Assembly: GCA_028726605.1 (NCBI GenBank)
Contig: JAQYPV010000023.1
Span: 1-64,000, forward strand
Length of the DNA stretch: 64,000 nucleotides
Direction of reading: 5' to 3'
Source: Peptoniphilaceae bacterium
GTDB taxonomy: Bacteria; Bacillota; Clostridia; Tissierellales; Peptoniphilaceae
Shown here in pieces: positions 21,761 to 31,064 of the stretch; position 1 is the stretch's first letter, and each line of letters starts with the position of its first letter. The notes beneath the pieces were generated by a model, which was given only the letters and a program-made list of their open reading frames with translations, made no database searches and was not told the origin of the DNA. Position numbers and translations under genes: made by a program.

Positions 21761-22226
21761 ATGCCTTCGGCACGGCCCCTCCCTTGAGACCCGCGCCCTT
21801 CTTGGCCAGTTGATCGGCCTCTTCGTTGTACGTCTCTCCCGTATGCGCCGCCACCTTCACAAAGTGCAGGTGCAGCGCCTCCTGCATCTTCTCGGCGTAG
21901 GCCTTGTACTGCTGAGTCATGGGCAGCTTCGCCTTCCACTCACCGAGCGCCCAGTGACGCACCCCGGCGTAATCGTGGTAGATCCAAAGCTCCTCAATCC
22001 CCCGCGCCTTCGCGAGTTTCATCACCTGCATGGCCGCCAGGACCTCCCCCGCCACGTTGCGATGCCGTGCGTAGGGGCCACTGCCGTGGCCGGAGAACGT
22101 CTCCTTTCCCGCAGCGGAAAAGTAGACGATCCCATAGCCGAAGATCCGGGTCTTGACGTTGTACGAGCCGTCCACGTAGGCGACGGCTGTGTTCTCGGGC
22201 AGCGCATCCACCGCAGGGGGCTTCAT
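21759..22226 (-). CDS. RNase H family protein
   Basis: About 155 residues forming a single RNase HI-type domain that cleaves RNA in RNA-DNA hybrids. Expected acidic residues are present: Asp in AYVDGSYN, Glu in VAGEVLAAM, Asp in IYHDYAG, and the C-terminal His/Asp in AAHTGETYNEEADQLA. It lacks the N-terminal hybrid-binding domain found in some Firmicutes versions. Start ATG 22226 overlaps the amylase stop (TGATG); a GTG one codon earlier is possible. Cotranslated with the amylase upstream, an unexpected pair. Confidence 0.88.
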   Translation of the reverse strand: MKPPAVDALPENTAVAYVDGSYNVKTRIFGYGIVYFSAAGKETFSGHGSGPYARHRNVAGEVLAAMQVMKLAKARGIEELWIYHDYAGVRHWALGEWKAKLPMTQQYKAYAEKMQEALHLHFVKVAAHTGETYNEEADQLAKKGAGLKGGAVPKA

Positions 22227-23848
22227 CACACGTTCTCCCAGCCCGCGGGCGGCGTCGCCGGCGCATTGCCGTCATCGCCCTCATAGGCCTCCACGGCCTC
22301 TGCTTCCGCTTCCTGCTTCTGCGCCACCTCTTCGAGCTTCTGACGTTTGTGCTTTCTGGCGTTCTGGTACTTGAGCTCGTCAGTGATCTCGCGCGCCAGT
22401 TCTTCCACGTCCTTGCGCGCCCAATACGTCACCGCGCCCGGGCCCACGTTGAAGACACCGAAGCCTTCCTCGTCGATGGTGATCTCTTCTGGATTCTTGC
22501 CCGAGTAGTCGACGTAGACCTGGCCCGCCTCCTGCTCGCCCACGAACATGCGCTGGGAGTCCACGTCCCCGGTGGAGACCAGAACGGCCAGCGGATACGG
22601 ATGCTTCTCCGAACCGCGACGCACCCAGCCCCACTTCGTCGGCGTCTCCCGGTACTCGTCCTGATCGCCATACGCAAAGTTCATGCGCGCGAACATCAGC
22701 CGCTCCAGCTGGTCCTGAATGCCCGGATAATCCACCGTCGGAATGCCGTAGTAGTCCCCGGCAAAGAGGCACGGATAGCCCTGACCGCGCAGCAAAATGA
22801 ACGCATAGGCGATTTCCTTAAACCACGGCTCCACCCAGCTCTCCAGCGACTGTCCCGGCTGCGAGTCGTGATTGTCCACGAACGTCACCGCCGCCAAGTC
22901 GTTGGCCGCCACCAGTGTGCCGTCGAAAATCTGACGGATGTCGTAGTTCGGGTTCTTGGACGCCTCCACGAAGTTGAAGTGCAACGGTACGTCGAAGAGG
23001 TCCACATTGTAGTCCGTCTCGTAGAGATAGTGGTTCATGCGGCTCTCGTCGTCGTTCCAGTACTCGCCGACAAAGTAGAAATCCGGACGGTACTGCAGAA
23101 TGAAATTCGACAGGTGGTCGATGAAGCCCGCGTCGATGTGCTTCAGCGCGTCGTAGCGGAAGCCGTCGTAGCCGATGGAGTCGATCATGAAGTACGCCAC
23201 GTTGGTGAGCTCCCGGATGACGTCCGGATGCTTGTGGTCGATGTCCGCGTTCATCAAGTAGTCGAAGTTGCCCTTCTCGGTGTCCGTGGAATCCGACCAG
23301 TACTTGCCATCGCCCATGATGCGGTAGATGGCGTTCGTGCCGGTGCGCTGGTCGAAGTCGATGCCGGTGAAGTGGTTGAAGTTCCAGACAAAATCTGAAT
23401 ACATCCCCTTGCGGCCCGGGAAGGTGAACTTGGTCCAGCCTTCGATGTCGTGGGGTTCGCTCACGTCCTTGGTGCGGTCGTTCTGATCCACCATGGTGGC
23501 CATGAAGACCTCAGACTCGTCCGCGCCGCCTTTGTGGTTGAAGACCATGTCCGCCAACACGTCGATGCCGTTTTCGTGCATCACTTTGATGCAGGCCTCC
23601 AGCTCCTCACGCGTGCCGTACTTGGTGCGCACCGTGCCCTTCTGGTCAAACTCGCCCAGATCCCAGTAGTCGTAGTTGCCGTAGCCCACGTCCTGATCCG
23701 ACGTGCCCTTGCCCGCCGGCGGCATCCAGATGGCCGTCACCCCCATCTTCGCCAGGCGCGGCACCGCCTCGGCAAGCGTATTGTAAAACGAGCCGTCCGC
23801 CGGGTAGTCCCAGTCAAATGACTGCAACATTACGCCATTGATAATCAT
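22226..23848 (-). CDS. Cytoplasmic alpha-amylase (GH13)
   Basis: 540-residue glycoside hydrolase cutting alpha-1,4-glucans. No signal peptide, so intracellular, like E. coli AmyA or Bacillus-type GH13_5 enzymes. Catalytic residues: nucleophile Asp in GFRYDALKH (about residue 228), acid/base Glu in FVGEYWN (about 261), Asp in FVDNHDSQ (about 325); also ADMVFNHKGG. The C-terminus ends in a Glu/Ala-rich and Pro-rich tail that looks non-catalytic. ATG 23848 with AGAAAGGACA is preferred over a start 9 codons upstream. It probably degrades stored or imported glycogen or maltodextrin. Confidence 0.93.
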   Translation of the reverse strand: MIINGVMLQSFDWDYPADGSFYNTLAEAVPRLAKMGVTAIWMPPAGKGTSDQDVGYGNYDYWDLGEFDQKGTVRTKYGTREELEACIKVMHENGIDVLADMVFNHKGGADESEVFMATMVDQNDRTKDVSEPHDIEGWTKFTFPGRKGMYSDFVWNFNHFTGIDFDQRTGTNAIYRIMGDGKYWSDSTDTEKGNFDYLMNADIDHKHPDVIRELTNVAYFMIDSIGYDGFRYDALKHIDAGFIDHLSNFILQYRPDFYFVGEYWNDDESRMNHYLYETDYNVDLFDVPLHFNFVEASKNPNYDIRQIFDGTLVAANDLAAVTFVDNHDSQPGQSLESWVEPWFKEIAYAFILLRGQGYPCLFAGDYYGIPTVDYPGIQDQLERLMFARMNFAYGDQDEYRETPTKWGWVRRGSEKHPYPLAVLVSTGDVDSQRMFVGEQEAGQVYVDYSGKNPEEITIDEEGFGVFNVGPGAVTYWARKDVEELAREITDELKYQNARKHKRQKLEEVAQKQEAEAEAVEAYEGDDGNAPATPPAGWENV

Positions 23849-23950
23849 GAAATGTCCTTTCTGCTTCCCCGGCATCGACGTCCAATGCCCTCAAGTCCAC
23901 CCAGTATATCATGGCCACCGGGCGAGGGGCGTTCCTTTCGTGTAAAATTC

Positions 23951-23979
23951 TTGACGGACGCGCCGCGGTGGCGTATCCT
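23951..23979 (+). promoter_or_regulatory. Promoter of the pyrimidine operon
   Basis: TTGACG, a 17-bp spacer and TATCCT, giving a leader of about 40 nt before pyrC. The leader is too short for a PyrR-type anti-antiterminator and none of its hallmarks is visible, so attenuation control of the known type is unlikely. Confidence 0.65.
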
Positions 23980-24027
23980 TTACAAGATTGAGATGTCAAG
24001 CGACAGGCAATAGGAAAAGAGGTCAAT

Positions 24028-25377
24028 ATGGCGAAGAGCCGATGGATTCATGGCACTGTGTTCACCCACGACGGCTTCTCTTTGATGGATTTGACCGTTG
24101 AAGACGGCATCGTCACCGCACTCTCCCCTTCCTCTTCTCCTCTGGTTTCTCCTTCTGACAACGAGACAATCGTCGATTGTCACGGCATGACTCTTTTTCC
24201 CGGTTTCGTGGATTTGCACGTGCATTTCCGCGAGCCGGGTTTTTCGTATAAGGAGACCATCGAGACGGGGACGCGCGCCGCGGCGCATGGCGGGTACACG
24301 GTCTGCTGCACCATGCCCAACTTAAAACCCGTTTCGGATTCGCCTGCGCATCTGGAAACGCAGCGCGCTCTCATACGGGAGACGGCGTTGGTGCACGTGC
24401 TCCCCTACGGGGCCATTTCGGTGGACGAAAAAGGCAAAGTGCTGACAGACTTTGAAGCGCTCGCCCCCTATGTCGTCGGGTTTTCGGACGACGGTGTGGG
24501 CGTGGCCGATGCCGCCGTCATGCGAGAGGCCATGCAGCGCGCCCGCGCGGTGGGAAAGCCCATCGTGGCGCACGCGGAAGATCTGAGCCTCGTGAGCGGC
24601 GGCGTCATCCACGACGGCGCGTACGCGGCGGCGCATCACCACAAGGGAAACCCCTCGGCGAGCGAGTGGACCCAGGTCGAACGCGACCTCCGACTGGTGA
24701 AAGAGACCGGCGCGCGCTACCACATCTGCCACATCTCGACGAAGGAGTCCGTCGCCCTCTTGAGAAAGGCGAAGGCGGACGACCTGCCCGTGAGCGGCGA
24801 AACGGCCCCGCACTACCTGACACTCACGGACGCCGACCTCCAAGAGGACGGGCGCTTCAAGATGAACCCGCCCGTGCGCGAGGCAACGGACCGGGAGGCG
24901 CTCATTGCAGCGCTGGCCGACGGAACGCTCGTCGCGGTGGCCACGGACCACGCGCCGCACGCGGCGGAAGAAAAGGCCAAGGGGCTGGACCACAGCGCCA
25001 ACGGCATCGTGGGGCTGGAGACGGCCTTTTCCGTGCTCTACACGACGCTCGTGCGCACGGGGAAACTCCCGCTCGAACGGCTGATCGACGCCATGGCCCT
25101 CGCCCCGCGCGAGGCGCTCGCGCTCGATGCGGTCCAGGAGGCGCGGCCGGGACGGGGCATCGGCCACGGCATCGCCGTCGGGGAGCCGGCGGATTTCTCG
25201 GTCTGGGATTTGGACGCCACGTGGCGTGTCCAACCCGAGACGTTTTTATCGAAAGGTCGTGCCACGCCCTTTGCGGGCTGGACACTCTACGGCCTCTGCG
25301 GCGCCACCTGTGTGGCGGGTAAGCCGGTCTATGTGAATGCAGAACTTATGGACAGGAGAACTCATGGCTACATTTAA
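24028..25377 (+). CDS. pyrC: Dihydroorotase
   Basis: Zinc amidohydrolase closing carbamoyl-aspartate to dihydroorotate. 449 residues, class I type. Metal-binding motif DLHVHFREPG near residue 62, further His/Asp ligands in AHAEDL, ICHIST and ATDHAPH. AAAAGAGGTCAAT provides the ribosome site. First gene of the pyr operon; its last codons overlap the pyrK start by 14 bp. Confidence 0.96.
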   Translation: MAKSRWIHGTVFTHDGFSLMDLTVEDGIVTALSPSSSPLVSPSDNETIVDCHGMTLFPGFVDLHVHFREPGFSYKETIETGTRAAAHGGYTVCCTMPNLKPVSDSPAHLETQRALIRETALVHVLPYGAISVDEKGKVLTDFEALAPYVVGFSDDGVGVADAAVMREAMQRARAVGKPIVAHAEDLSLVSGGVIHDGAYAAAHHHKGNPSASEWTQVERDLRLVKETGARYHICHISTKESVALLRKAKADDLPVSGETAPHYLTLTDADLQEDGRFKMNPPVREATDREALIAALADGTLVAVATDHAPHAAEEKAKGLDHSANGIVGLETAFSVLYTTLVRTGKLPLERLIDAMALAPREALALDAVQEARPGRGIGHGIAVGEPADFSVWDLDATWRVQPETFLSKGRATPFAGWTLYGLCGATCVAGKPVYVNAELMDRRTHGYI

Positions 25378-26116
25378 GATTGTGTCCAATCGCGAAGTCG
25401 CCACGAACACCTATGAGCTGTGGCTCGAAGGTGACGCGAGCGGCATGCGCACGCCGGGACAGTTCGTAACGCTGACGATTCCCGGTTTCTTCCTGAGTCG
25501 GCCGCTGTCGGTGGCCGAGTGGACGGACACGTCGATGCGCATCTTCTACAAGGCGGTGGGCGACGGCACGAAAAAGCTCGCGTCCATGAAGGAAGGCGGA
25601 CTGGACGTGACGACGGGCCTCGGAAATGGCTACATCCACCCGCATCCGGAGGGCAAGACCCCCGTCCTGATCGCCGGCGGCAGCGGTGTCCCGCCGATGC
25701 TGGGACTCACAAAGAAATTCGTGGCGGAGGGCCTCACGCCCGTCGTCATTCTGGGCTTCAACCGCGAGGACGAGCTCTTCTTGACGGAGGACTTCAAGGA
25801 GGCGGGTGCGGATCTGCGCATCGCCACGGCGGATGGCAGCGTCGGCGCCAAGGGCTTTGTGACCACGCCGCTGGAGGAGGTCATCGCGGAAAAAGGCGCC
25901 GACGCCCTTTACGTCTACGCCTGTGGGCCACTTCCCATGTTCCGCTCCGTCGTGAGCATCATGGACCGCGAACAGATCGACGGTTCGTTCTCCATGGAAG
26001 AGCGCATGGGCTGTGGCATGGGCATCTGCTACGGCTGCTCCATCAAGACCAAACAGGGCATGCGCCGCGTCTGCAAGGAAGGGCCGGTCTTCAAAAAGGA
26101 GGCGATCTTATGGTAA
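25364..26116 (+). CDS. pyrK: Dihydroorotate dehydrogenase B electron-transfer subunit
   Basis: FAD and [2Fe-2S] protein that pairs with PyrD to pass electrons from dihydroorotate to NAD+. 250 residues from ATG 25364 (GGACAGGAGAACTC upstream). FAD-binding segment RPLSVAEW, NAD-binding AGGSGVPPML, and the cluster cysteines in RMGCGMGICYGCSI plus a downstream RRVC. The stop overlaps pyrD by 7 bp. Confidence 0.95.
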   Translation: MATFKIVSNREVATNTYELWLEGDASGMRTPGQFVTLTIPGFFLSRPLSVAEWTDTSMRIFYKAVGDGTKKLASMKEGGLDVTTGLGNGYIHPHPEGKTPVLIAGGSGVPPMLGLTKKFVAEGLTPVVILGFNREDELFLTEDFKEAGADLRIATADGSVGAKGFVTTPLEEVIAEKGADALYVYACGPLPMFRSVVSIMDREQIDGSFSMEERMGCGMGICYGCSIKTKQGMRRVCKEGPVFKKEAILW

Positions 26117-27048
26117 ACCTGAATGTCTCGTTGTCTGGCCTGGCGCTGGACAATCCGGTGATGAATGCCTCCGGCACGTTCGGCTACGGCTACGAGTTGG
26201 CCCAGCGCATGGACATCCAAAAGATGGGCGCCATCGTCTTGAAGACGGCGACGCTGGAGCCGCGCGACGGCAACCCCAATCCGCGCATCGCCGAGTGTGC
26301 GAGCGGGATGCTCAACTCCATCGGCCTGCAGAACCCGGGCGTGGACGCCATCATCGAGAAGGAATTGCCAAGGCTTTCACGCGCGTATTCTAAGAAAGTC
26401 ATCGCAAGCGTGGCCGGGAATACCGTCTCTGAGTACGTGGCGGTGGCGAAGCGGTTCGACGCCGTGGACCAGATCGGCCTTCTGGAACTCAACATCTCCT
26501 GCCCCAACGTGGAAGCGGGCGGCATGGTCTTCGGCGTGGATGAAGAGGCGGCGTCCGAACTCGTCCAGGCGGTCAAGGCGGAAGTGCAAAAGCCCGTCTA
26601 TGTCAAACTCACCCCGAATGTGACGGATATCGTCAAAATCGCGCAGACCGTGGAAGCGGCCGGCGCGGACGGGCTGGTGCTCATCAACACCCTGAAGGGC
26701 ATGCGCATTGACGTGCGACGCCGTCAGCCATTCCTGGGCGGCGTCACAGGCGGGCTCTCGGGGCCGGCCATCTTCCCGATTGCGCTGCGCATGGTCTACG
26801 AGGTCTATCAGGCCACGGCGCTGCCCATCATCGGCGTGGGCGGCATTCACGATGTGGCGTCGGCGCTCGAAATGGTGCTCGCCGGCGCGTCGGCCATTCA
26901 AGTGGGCGCGGCGGATCTCCCGCATCCCGAGACGTGGCTGCGGATTGTGGAGGATCTCCCGGCCCTGCTCGAACAAAACAAATTTGCTTCCTTTGAGGAT
27001 GCCATCGGCGCGGCGCACGATGACGTCACGCGAAAGGCGCATCAATGA
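26110..27048 (+). CDS. pyrD: Dihydroorotate dehydrogenase, class 1B catalytic subunit
   Basis: FMN enzyme oxidising dihydroorotate to orotate. 312 residues from ATG 26110. Class 1 features: NASGTFGYG at the N-terminus, catalytic Cys in LNISCPNVEAGG, phosphate-binding GVGGIHD and GASAIQVGAA. The partner PyrK directly upstream and class 1B sequence indicate the NAD+-dependent heterotetramer suited to anaerobes. Overlaps pyrF by ATGA. Confidence 0.96.
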   Translation: MVNLNVSLSGLALDNPVMNASGTFGYGYELAQRMDIQKMGAIVLKTATLEPRDGNPNPRIAECASGMLNSIGLQNPGVDAIIEKELPRLSRAYSKKVIASVAGNTVSEYVAVAKRFDAVDQIGLLELNISCPNVEAGGMVFGVDEEAASELVQAVKAEVQKPVYVKLTPNVTDIVKIAQTVEAAGADGLVLINTLKGMRIDVRRRQPFLGGVTGGLSGPAIFPIALRMVYEVYQATALPIIGVGGIHDVASALEMVLAGASAIQVGAADLPHPETWLRIVEDLPALLEQNKFASFEDAIGAAHDDVTRKAHQ

Positions 27049-27734
27049 ACCGGCGCGTCATTCTGGCGCTCGATGTCAAGACGGGCGAGGAGGCCTTTTC
27101 CCTCCTCGCCCCTTTTGAAGCGCACAAGCCGTTTGTGAAGGTGGGAATGGAACTCTTCTACGCCGAAGGGCCGGACATCGTGCGGCGTCTCCAGGATGCG
27201 GGTTACCCCGTCTTCTTGGACCTCAAATTGCACGACATCCCGCACACGGTGGAACAGGCCATGCGTCGGCTGTCCACTTTGGGCGTGGCGATGACGAACG
27301 TCCATGCTTCCGGCGGGAAGGCCATGATGCAGGCCGCGCGCGAGGGCTTCGGCGACGGGACGCTCATCGCCGTGACGCAGCTCACGTCGACGTCCGAAGA
27401 AGTCATGCAAAAGGAGCTCTTGATCGAGCGTCCGCTGCCCGATGTGGTGGACGCGTACGCCGCGTTGGCCCAAGAGGCAGGTCTGGACGGCGTGGTGTGC
27501 TCGCCGCTGGAGTCGCCGCGCGTTCACGAGAAATTGGGGGATTCCTTTTTGACGGTGACGCCGGGCATTCGCTTTGCGGATGGGCCGACGCACGATCAAA
27601 AGCGCGTGACCACGCCGGCGAAGGCGCGGGAACTGCAGTCGTCGATGATCGTCATCGGGCGCGCCGTGACGGCGGCGGATGACCCGGTTTCGGCGTACGA
27701 GCGCGCCGTTCGAGAATTTGAGGAGGGAGTATGA
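27045..27734 (+). CDS. pyrF: Orotidine 5'-phosphate decarboxylase
   Basis: Last step to UMP. 229 residues, class I family. Motifs LALDVKTG, FVKVGMELF and the catalytic LDLKLHDIPHTV (Lys-Asp network), and the phosphate gripper near VTPGIRFADG with IVIGRAVT. ATGA overlaps at both ends with pyrD and pyrE. Confidence 0.96.
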   Translation: MNRRVILALDVKTGEEAFSLLAPFEAHKPFVKVGMELFYAEGPDIVRRLQDAGYPVFLDLKLHDIPHTVEQAMRRLSTLGVAMTNVHASGGKAMMQAAREGFGDGTLIAVTQLTSTSEEVMQKELLIERPLPDVVDAYAALAQEAGLDGVVCSPLESPRVHEKLGDSFLTVTPGIRFADGPTHDQKRVTTPAKARELQSSMIVIGRAVTAADDPVSAYERAVREFEEGV

Positions 27735-28369
27735 CGAACCGATTTGCGAGTGATTTGTTGTCCATCCAGGCGGTCTTTTTGCGGCCGGATGAGCCGTTCA
27801 CGTGGGCGAGCGGTATCAAGTCGCCCATCTACACGGACAATCGCCTGATTTTGTCGGCTCCGGACGTGCGCAATCGCGTGGAACAGGGGCTGGCCGATCT
27901 GGTGCAGACGGCGTTTCCCGATGTGGAGATGCTGATGGGCACGGCAACGGCCGGCATCGCCCATGCGGCGCTGGTGGCAGAGCGTCTGGCGCTTCCCATG
28001 GGTTATGTGCGCGGGTCAAGCAAGGATCACGGGCGGCAGAACCGCATCGAAGGGAAGATGGCGCCGGGCACGAAGGTAGTGGTCATCGAGGATCTGGTGT
28101 CCACGGGGAAGAGCGTGCTGGGGACGGTGGACGCACTGCGCGAGGCGGGAGGTACGGTCCTCGGCGTGATTTCCATCTTCACGTATGGGATGCAGAAGAG
28201 TAAGGCGGCGTTTGGGGCGGCAGGGGTGCCTCTCAAGTCGCTGGTGAGCTTTGATGAGGTGCTCGAGGCCGCAGCGGCGGATGGCGCCATTCAGCCGGAG
28301 GACATCGACCGGTTGTTGCGTTTTCGCGATGACCCGAGTGATGAATCGTGGATTCAAAAAGGAGAATGA
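27731..28369 (+). CDS. pyrE: Orotate phosphoribosyltransferase
   Basis: Joins orotate and PRPP to give OMP. 212 residues. Conserved [14 protein letters not shown] at the N-terminus and the PRPP-binding loop [13 protein letters not shown] near residue 120. Sits between pyrF (4-bp overlap) and pyrB (1-bp gap). Confidence 0.95.
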   Translation: MTNRFASDLLSIQAVFLRPDEPFTWASGIKSPIYTDNRLILSAPDVRNRVEQGLADLVQTAFPDVEMLMGTATAGIAHAALVAERLALPMGYVRGSSKDHGRQNRIEGKMAPGTKVVVIEDLVSTGKSVLGTVDALREAGGTVLGVISIFTYGMQKSKAAFGAAGVPLKSLVSFDEVLEAAAADGAIQPEDIDRLLRFRDDPSDESWIQKGE

Positions 28370-28370
28370 A

Positions 28371-29294
28371 ATGCCTAAAAAAGATCTCATTGATATTCAG
28401 GACCTTTCGACGGAAGAAATCGATGACATGATCGCGCTGGCGGAGGAGATCATCGACGATCCCGCGCGCTTTCAAGAGGTCTGCGCCCACCGCATTCTGG
28501 GCTCGCTCTTCTATGAGCCGTCCACGCGTACGCGTCTGAGTTTTGAGTCGGCCATGCTGTCGCTGGGCGGCCAGGTCATCGGCTTCTCCGAGGCGGGGGC
28601 GAGCTCTGTGGCGAAGGGCGAAAGCGTGGCGGATACGGCGCGGACCGTGGAGTGCTTTGCGGACATCATCGCGATGCGTCACCCGAAGGAGGGCGCGCCG
28701 TTCGTGGCGGCGCAGTCGGTGGATATCCCGGTCATCAATGCGGGCGATGGCGGGCACAACCACCCCACGCAGACCTTGACGGATCTGTTGACGATTCACC
28801 GTGAGATGGGCCACTTGGACAAGCTCGTCATCGGGGCGTGTGGGGACCTCAAGTTCGGGCGCACGGTGCATTCGCTGATTGCCGCCATGAGCCGCTACGC
28901 GAATGTGGAGTTCGTGCTGATTTCGCCGGAGGAGTTGGTCATTCCGGAGCACGTGCGCACGGAGATCTTGGATCGCAAGGGCATTCCCTATCGCGAGGTT
29001 CGGGCGCTGGAGGACGTCATCGGGGAGCTGGACATCCTCTACATGACGCGTGTGCAGAGGGAGCGCTTCTTCAACGAGGCGGATTACATCCGTCTGAAGG
29101 ACACCTACATTTTGACACCGGAGCGCATGGCGCAGGCGAAGCCGGAGATGCGCGTGTTGCATCCGCTGCCGCGTGTCAACGAGATTTCGGTCAAGGTGGA
29201 CAAGGACCCGCGCGCGGCGTACTTCCGCCAGGTTAAGAATGGCAAATTTATTCGCATGGCACTCATTATGACACTTTTGGGGGTAAACGCATGA
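28371..29294 (+). CDS. pyrB: Aspartate carbamoyltransferase catalytic chain
   Basis: Condenses carbamoyl phosphate and aspartate. 307 residues from ATG 28371 with GGAGAATGAA, the pyrE stop lying within the ribosome site. Carbamoyl-phosphate motif [13 protein letters not shown] near residue 50, HPTQTLTDL near 134. ATGA overlap with pyrI indicates a regulated dodecameric enzyme like that of E. coli. carA and carB are not in this operon. Confidence 0.97.
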   Translation: MPKKDLIDIQDLSTEEIDDMIALAEEIIDDPARFQEVCAHRILGSLFYEPSTRTRLSFESAMLSLGGQVIGFSEAGASSVAKGESVADTARTVECFADIIAMRHPKEGAPFVAAQSVDIPVINAGDGGHNHPTQTLTDLLTIHREMGHLDKLVIGACGDLKFGRTVHSLIAAMSRYANVEFVLISPEELVIPEHVRTEILDRKGIPYREVRALEDVIGELDILYMTRVQRERFFNEADYIRLKDTYILTPERMAQAKPEMRVLHPLPRVNEISVKVDKDPRAAYFRQVKNGKFIRMALIMTLLGVNA

Positions 29295-29722
29295 TTCTCG
29301 GAGATTTACATGAAGGCATCGTGATCGATCACATTCCGGTGGGCAAGGGCATGTCGCTCTATCACCATCTTGGTTTGGACAAGCTGGATTCACAGATTGC
29401 GCTGATCGAGAACGCCGTGAGCACCAAGCGCGGCAAGAAAGACATATTGAAGATTGCCGAACACATCGACTTGGACTTCGCGCTACTGGGCTACTTCGAC
29501 CCCAACATCACGGTGAACATCGTCCGCAACGGCGAGATCGTGAAGAAGATCCATCCGGAGTTGCCGGAGAAAATCACCAATATCCTGTTCTGCAAGAACC
29601 CGCGCTGCATCACGTCCATTGAGCAGGAGTTGGACCACGTCTTCGTGCTGACGGATCCGGAGAAGAAGACGTACCGCTGCCAGTACTGCGAGACCATCGG
29701 CAAGGACAGCGACCACCACTGA
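29291..29722 (+). CDS. pyrI: Aspartate carbamoyltransferase regulatory chain
   Basis: 143-residue allosteric subunit binding CTP/ATP and zinc. The four zinc-ligating Cys are in FCKNPRC and RCQYC. N-terminal nucleotide-binding half begins with [12 protein letters not shown]. The last codons ([11 protein letters not shown] and the TGA) form the first unit of a 74-bp tandem repeat that continues beyond the stop. Confidence 0.96.
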   Translation: MILGDLHEGIVIDHIPVGKGMSLYHHLGLDKLDSQIALIENAVSTKRGKKDILKIAEHIDLDFALLGYFDPNITVNIVRNGEIVKKIHPELPEKITNILFCKNPRCITSIEQELDHVFVLTDPEKKTYRCQYCETIGKDSDHH

Positions 29723-29879
29723 GGAGCGGGCGCTGCGGCCGGCTCGGGGATTGCCGGCCCTGCGAGACCATCGGCCAGGACAGCGACCACTACTGAGGAG
29801 CGGACGCTGCGGTCGGCTCGGGGATTGCCGGCACTGTGAGACCATCGGCCAGGACAATGACCTCCCACTGAGGGGCAGT
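29687..29879 (+). repeat. 74-bp tandem repeat formed from the pyrI 3' end
   Basis: Units start at 29687, 29761 and 29835 (third one partial). Each begins with the codons for CETIG..., includes a TGA stop at the matching position and continues into 38 bp of downstream sequence ending in CGGGGATTGCCGGC. The first unit is the real gene end; the others are non-coding copies. Copies 2 and 3 share a K-to-Q codon change relative to the gene. Confidence 0.95.
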
Positions 29880-29910
29880 TGGCGTATGGTGAAATAACTT
29901 TATTCTCTTT

Positions 29911-29935
29911 TTGCCCCTACGCCGCGTAGGGGCAA
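29911..29935. repeat. Perfect inverted repeat at the end of element copy B
   Basis: TTGCCCCTAC and its exact complement GTAGGGGCAA around a 5-nt centre. It lies between the pyrI repeats and dispersed element copy B and could act as a weak terminator for the pyr operon, though there is no T-run. Confidence 0.7.
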
Positions 29936-30221
29936 CGTTCATTTAATCCGTATCGCCGTCTACGCTCTGAAAAAAAGTGTGGGCAAATCGGCTTTTCGTT
30001 ACATAGCGTCGCTGCGACGTGCCGGCAAATCCAACTTTTTCTTCAGGACCGTATAGGTTCGGCACTCTTCGTATACGCAAATAACCTTTTTCGCTCTGAG
30101 CGTCTATTTTTTCGCAGAAATCATAGACGCTCAGAGCACTTTTGCCCATAAGCCCACACCATTTTTTATTGTGTATACGCAATGTCGCATTTTAACCAAA
30201 TTGCCCACACCGCCCACCATC
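29926..30221 (-). repeat. Dispersed intergenic element, copy B
   Basis: About 296 bp matching copy A (14876-15168) on the opposite strand. This copy has a perfect 15-bp hairpin stem (30093-30107 with 30123-30137) where copy A keeps only 7 bp. It contains an open frame of 79 codons (29943-30182, TTG start) whose KWCG and SVYDF words are echoed, with stops, in copy A. No ribosome site is seen, so I treat it as a repeat rather than a gene. Confidence 0.75.
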
Positions 30222-30244
30222 ATCTGGCGTGAGACGATAACGAC

Positions 30245-30634
30245 TCATTTCTCGTAGTGGATCGCGCCCGATGCGGACCAGATTTTGGGACCGCGATAGT
30301 GATACGCCAGCGTCGGCCCGTCGGCGTGAGCGTTCAGCCATTCGGCATGAGCCGCGGAGTTCACCTGATACCAATCGCGTTCTTCCTCCGGCTCCTCTTC
30401 CCCGAAGACGACCGACGTCTGAATCAGAAAGAGCGCCCCGTCCGCCTCATGACGTGCCAACTTGCGCCCCCCGTCCTGCCACTGAAAAAGTGGAATCGGC
30501 TCACCCGTCTCCGCCGTGCCATAGGCGCCGTAATCCTCCAAGATTTCCAAATGCTTCAGCGAATCAAAATCGCCCTTCTCCAAATCGTCGAAAAGCACGC
30601 TCGGCGTGCCAGAAAATGGTTGTAACGCAGCCAT
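30245..30634 (-). CDS. Hypothetical protein, 129 residues
   Basis: Not recognised. A perfect AAGGAGGTCAC site precedes the ATG, so it is very likely expressed. The product is acidic and soluble with no signal peptide or membrane helix; it is rich in Glu/Asp and aromatic residues, with a run GEEEPEEERDW near residue 78 and a C-terminal half containing AYHYRGPKIW. It stands alone between repeat element B and a gene-free stretch. Confidence 0.75.
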   Translation of the reverse strand: MAALQPFSGTPSVLFDDLEKGDFDSLKHLEILEDYGAYGTAETGEPIPLFQWQDGGRKLARHEADGALFLIQTSVVFGEEEPEEERDWYQVNSAAHAEWLNAHADGPTLAYHYRGPKIWSASGAIHYEK

Positions 30635-31060
30635 GTGACCTCCTTCTTTCTTTCGATTGTTATACCCAGCTCACGCCACTCCTACCTTAACTATACGCTC
30701 CCGCTTGGGCTTCGAAGCGCGCCGGCGGAAAGAGGGCGCAGTGGGGCATCGACAACACGACGCTATGGACGGATGAGCCGTGAACCCCAACGATTTTACT
30801 GTAGCAGCATCACGTTGGTTCACGTTTTGGGGAGGATGGTGCTTTGGCTCTTATCATTACACTCTCAGAAAAGCCGAAACGTGCACGGCGCTGAATCGCT
30901 ATGATAAATCTTGAGTTTTCAACCCTCATTGGAAGACTGAGCGGTTCACCAAGGCGTCATTCCATTCTCGCTGCACGAGGCGCTGCCGCGTTCCCCTGCA
31001 TCGCGCGCCCGGCCGCGTAAGGTGTCCACATCCCACGCTACAGCCACTACAGAAAACCCG
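30635..31060. other. Gene-free stretch
   Basis: No supported gene. Contains one imperfect inverted repeat (GTGAACCCCAACG at 30780-30792 with CGTTGGTTCAC at 30813-30823). Nothing else notable. Confidence 0.6.
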
Positions 31061-31064
31061 CCAC

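Noticed and set aside
29943-30182. 79-codon minus-strand gene within element copy B
   Set aside because: TTG start without a ribosome site, and the equivalent in copy A is broken by stops; kept as part of the repeat.
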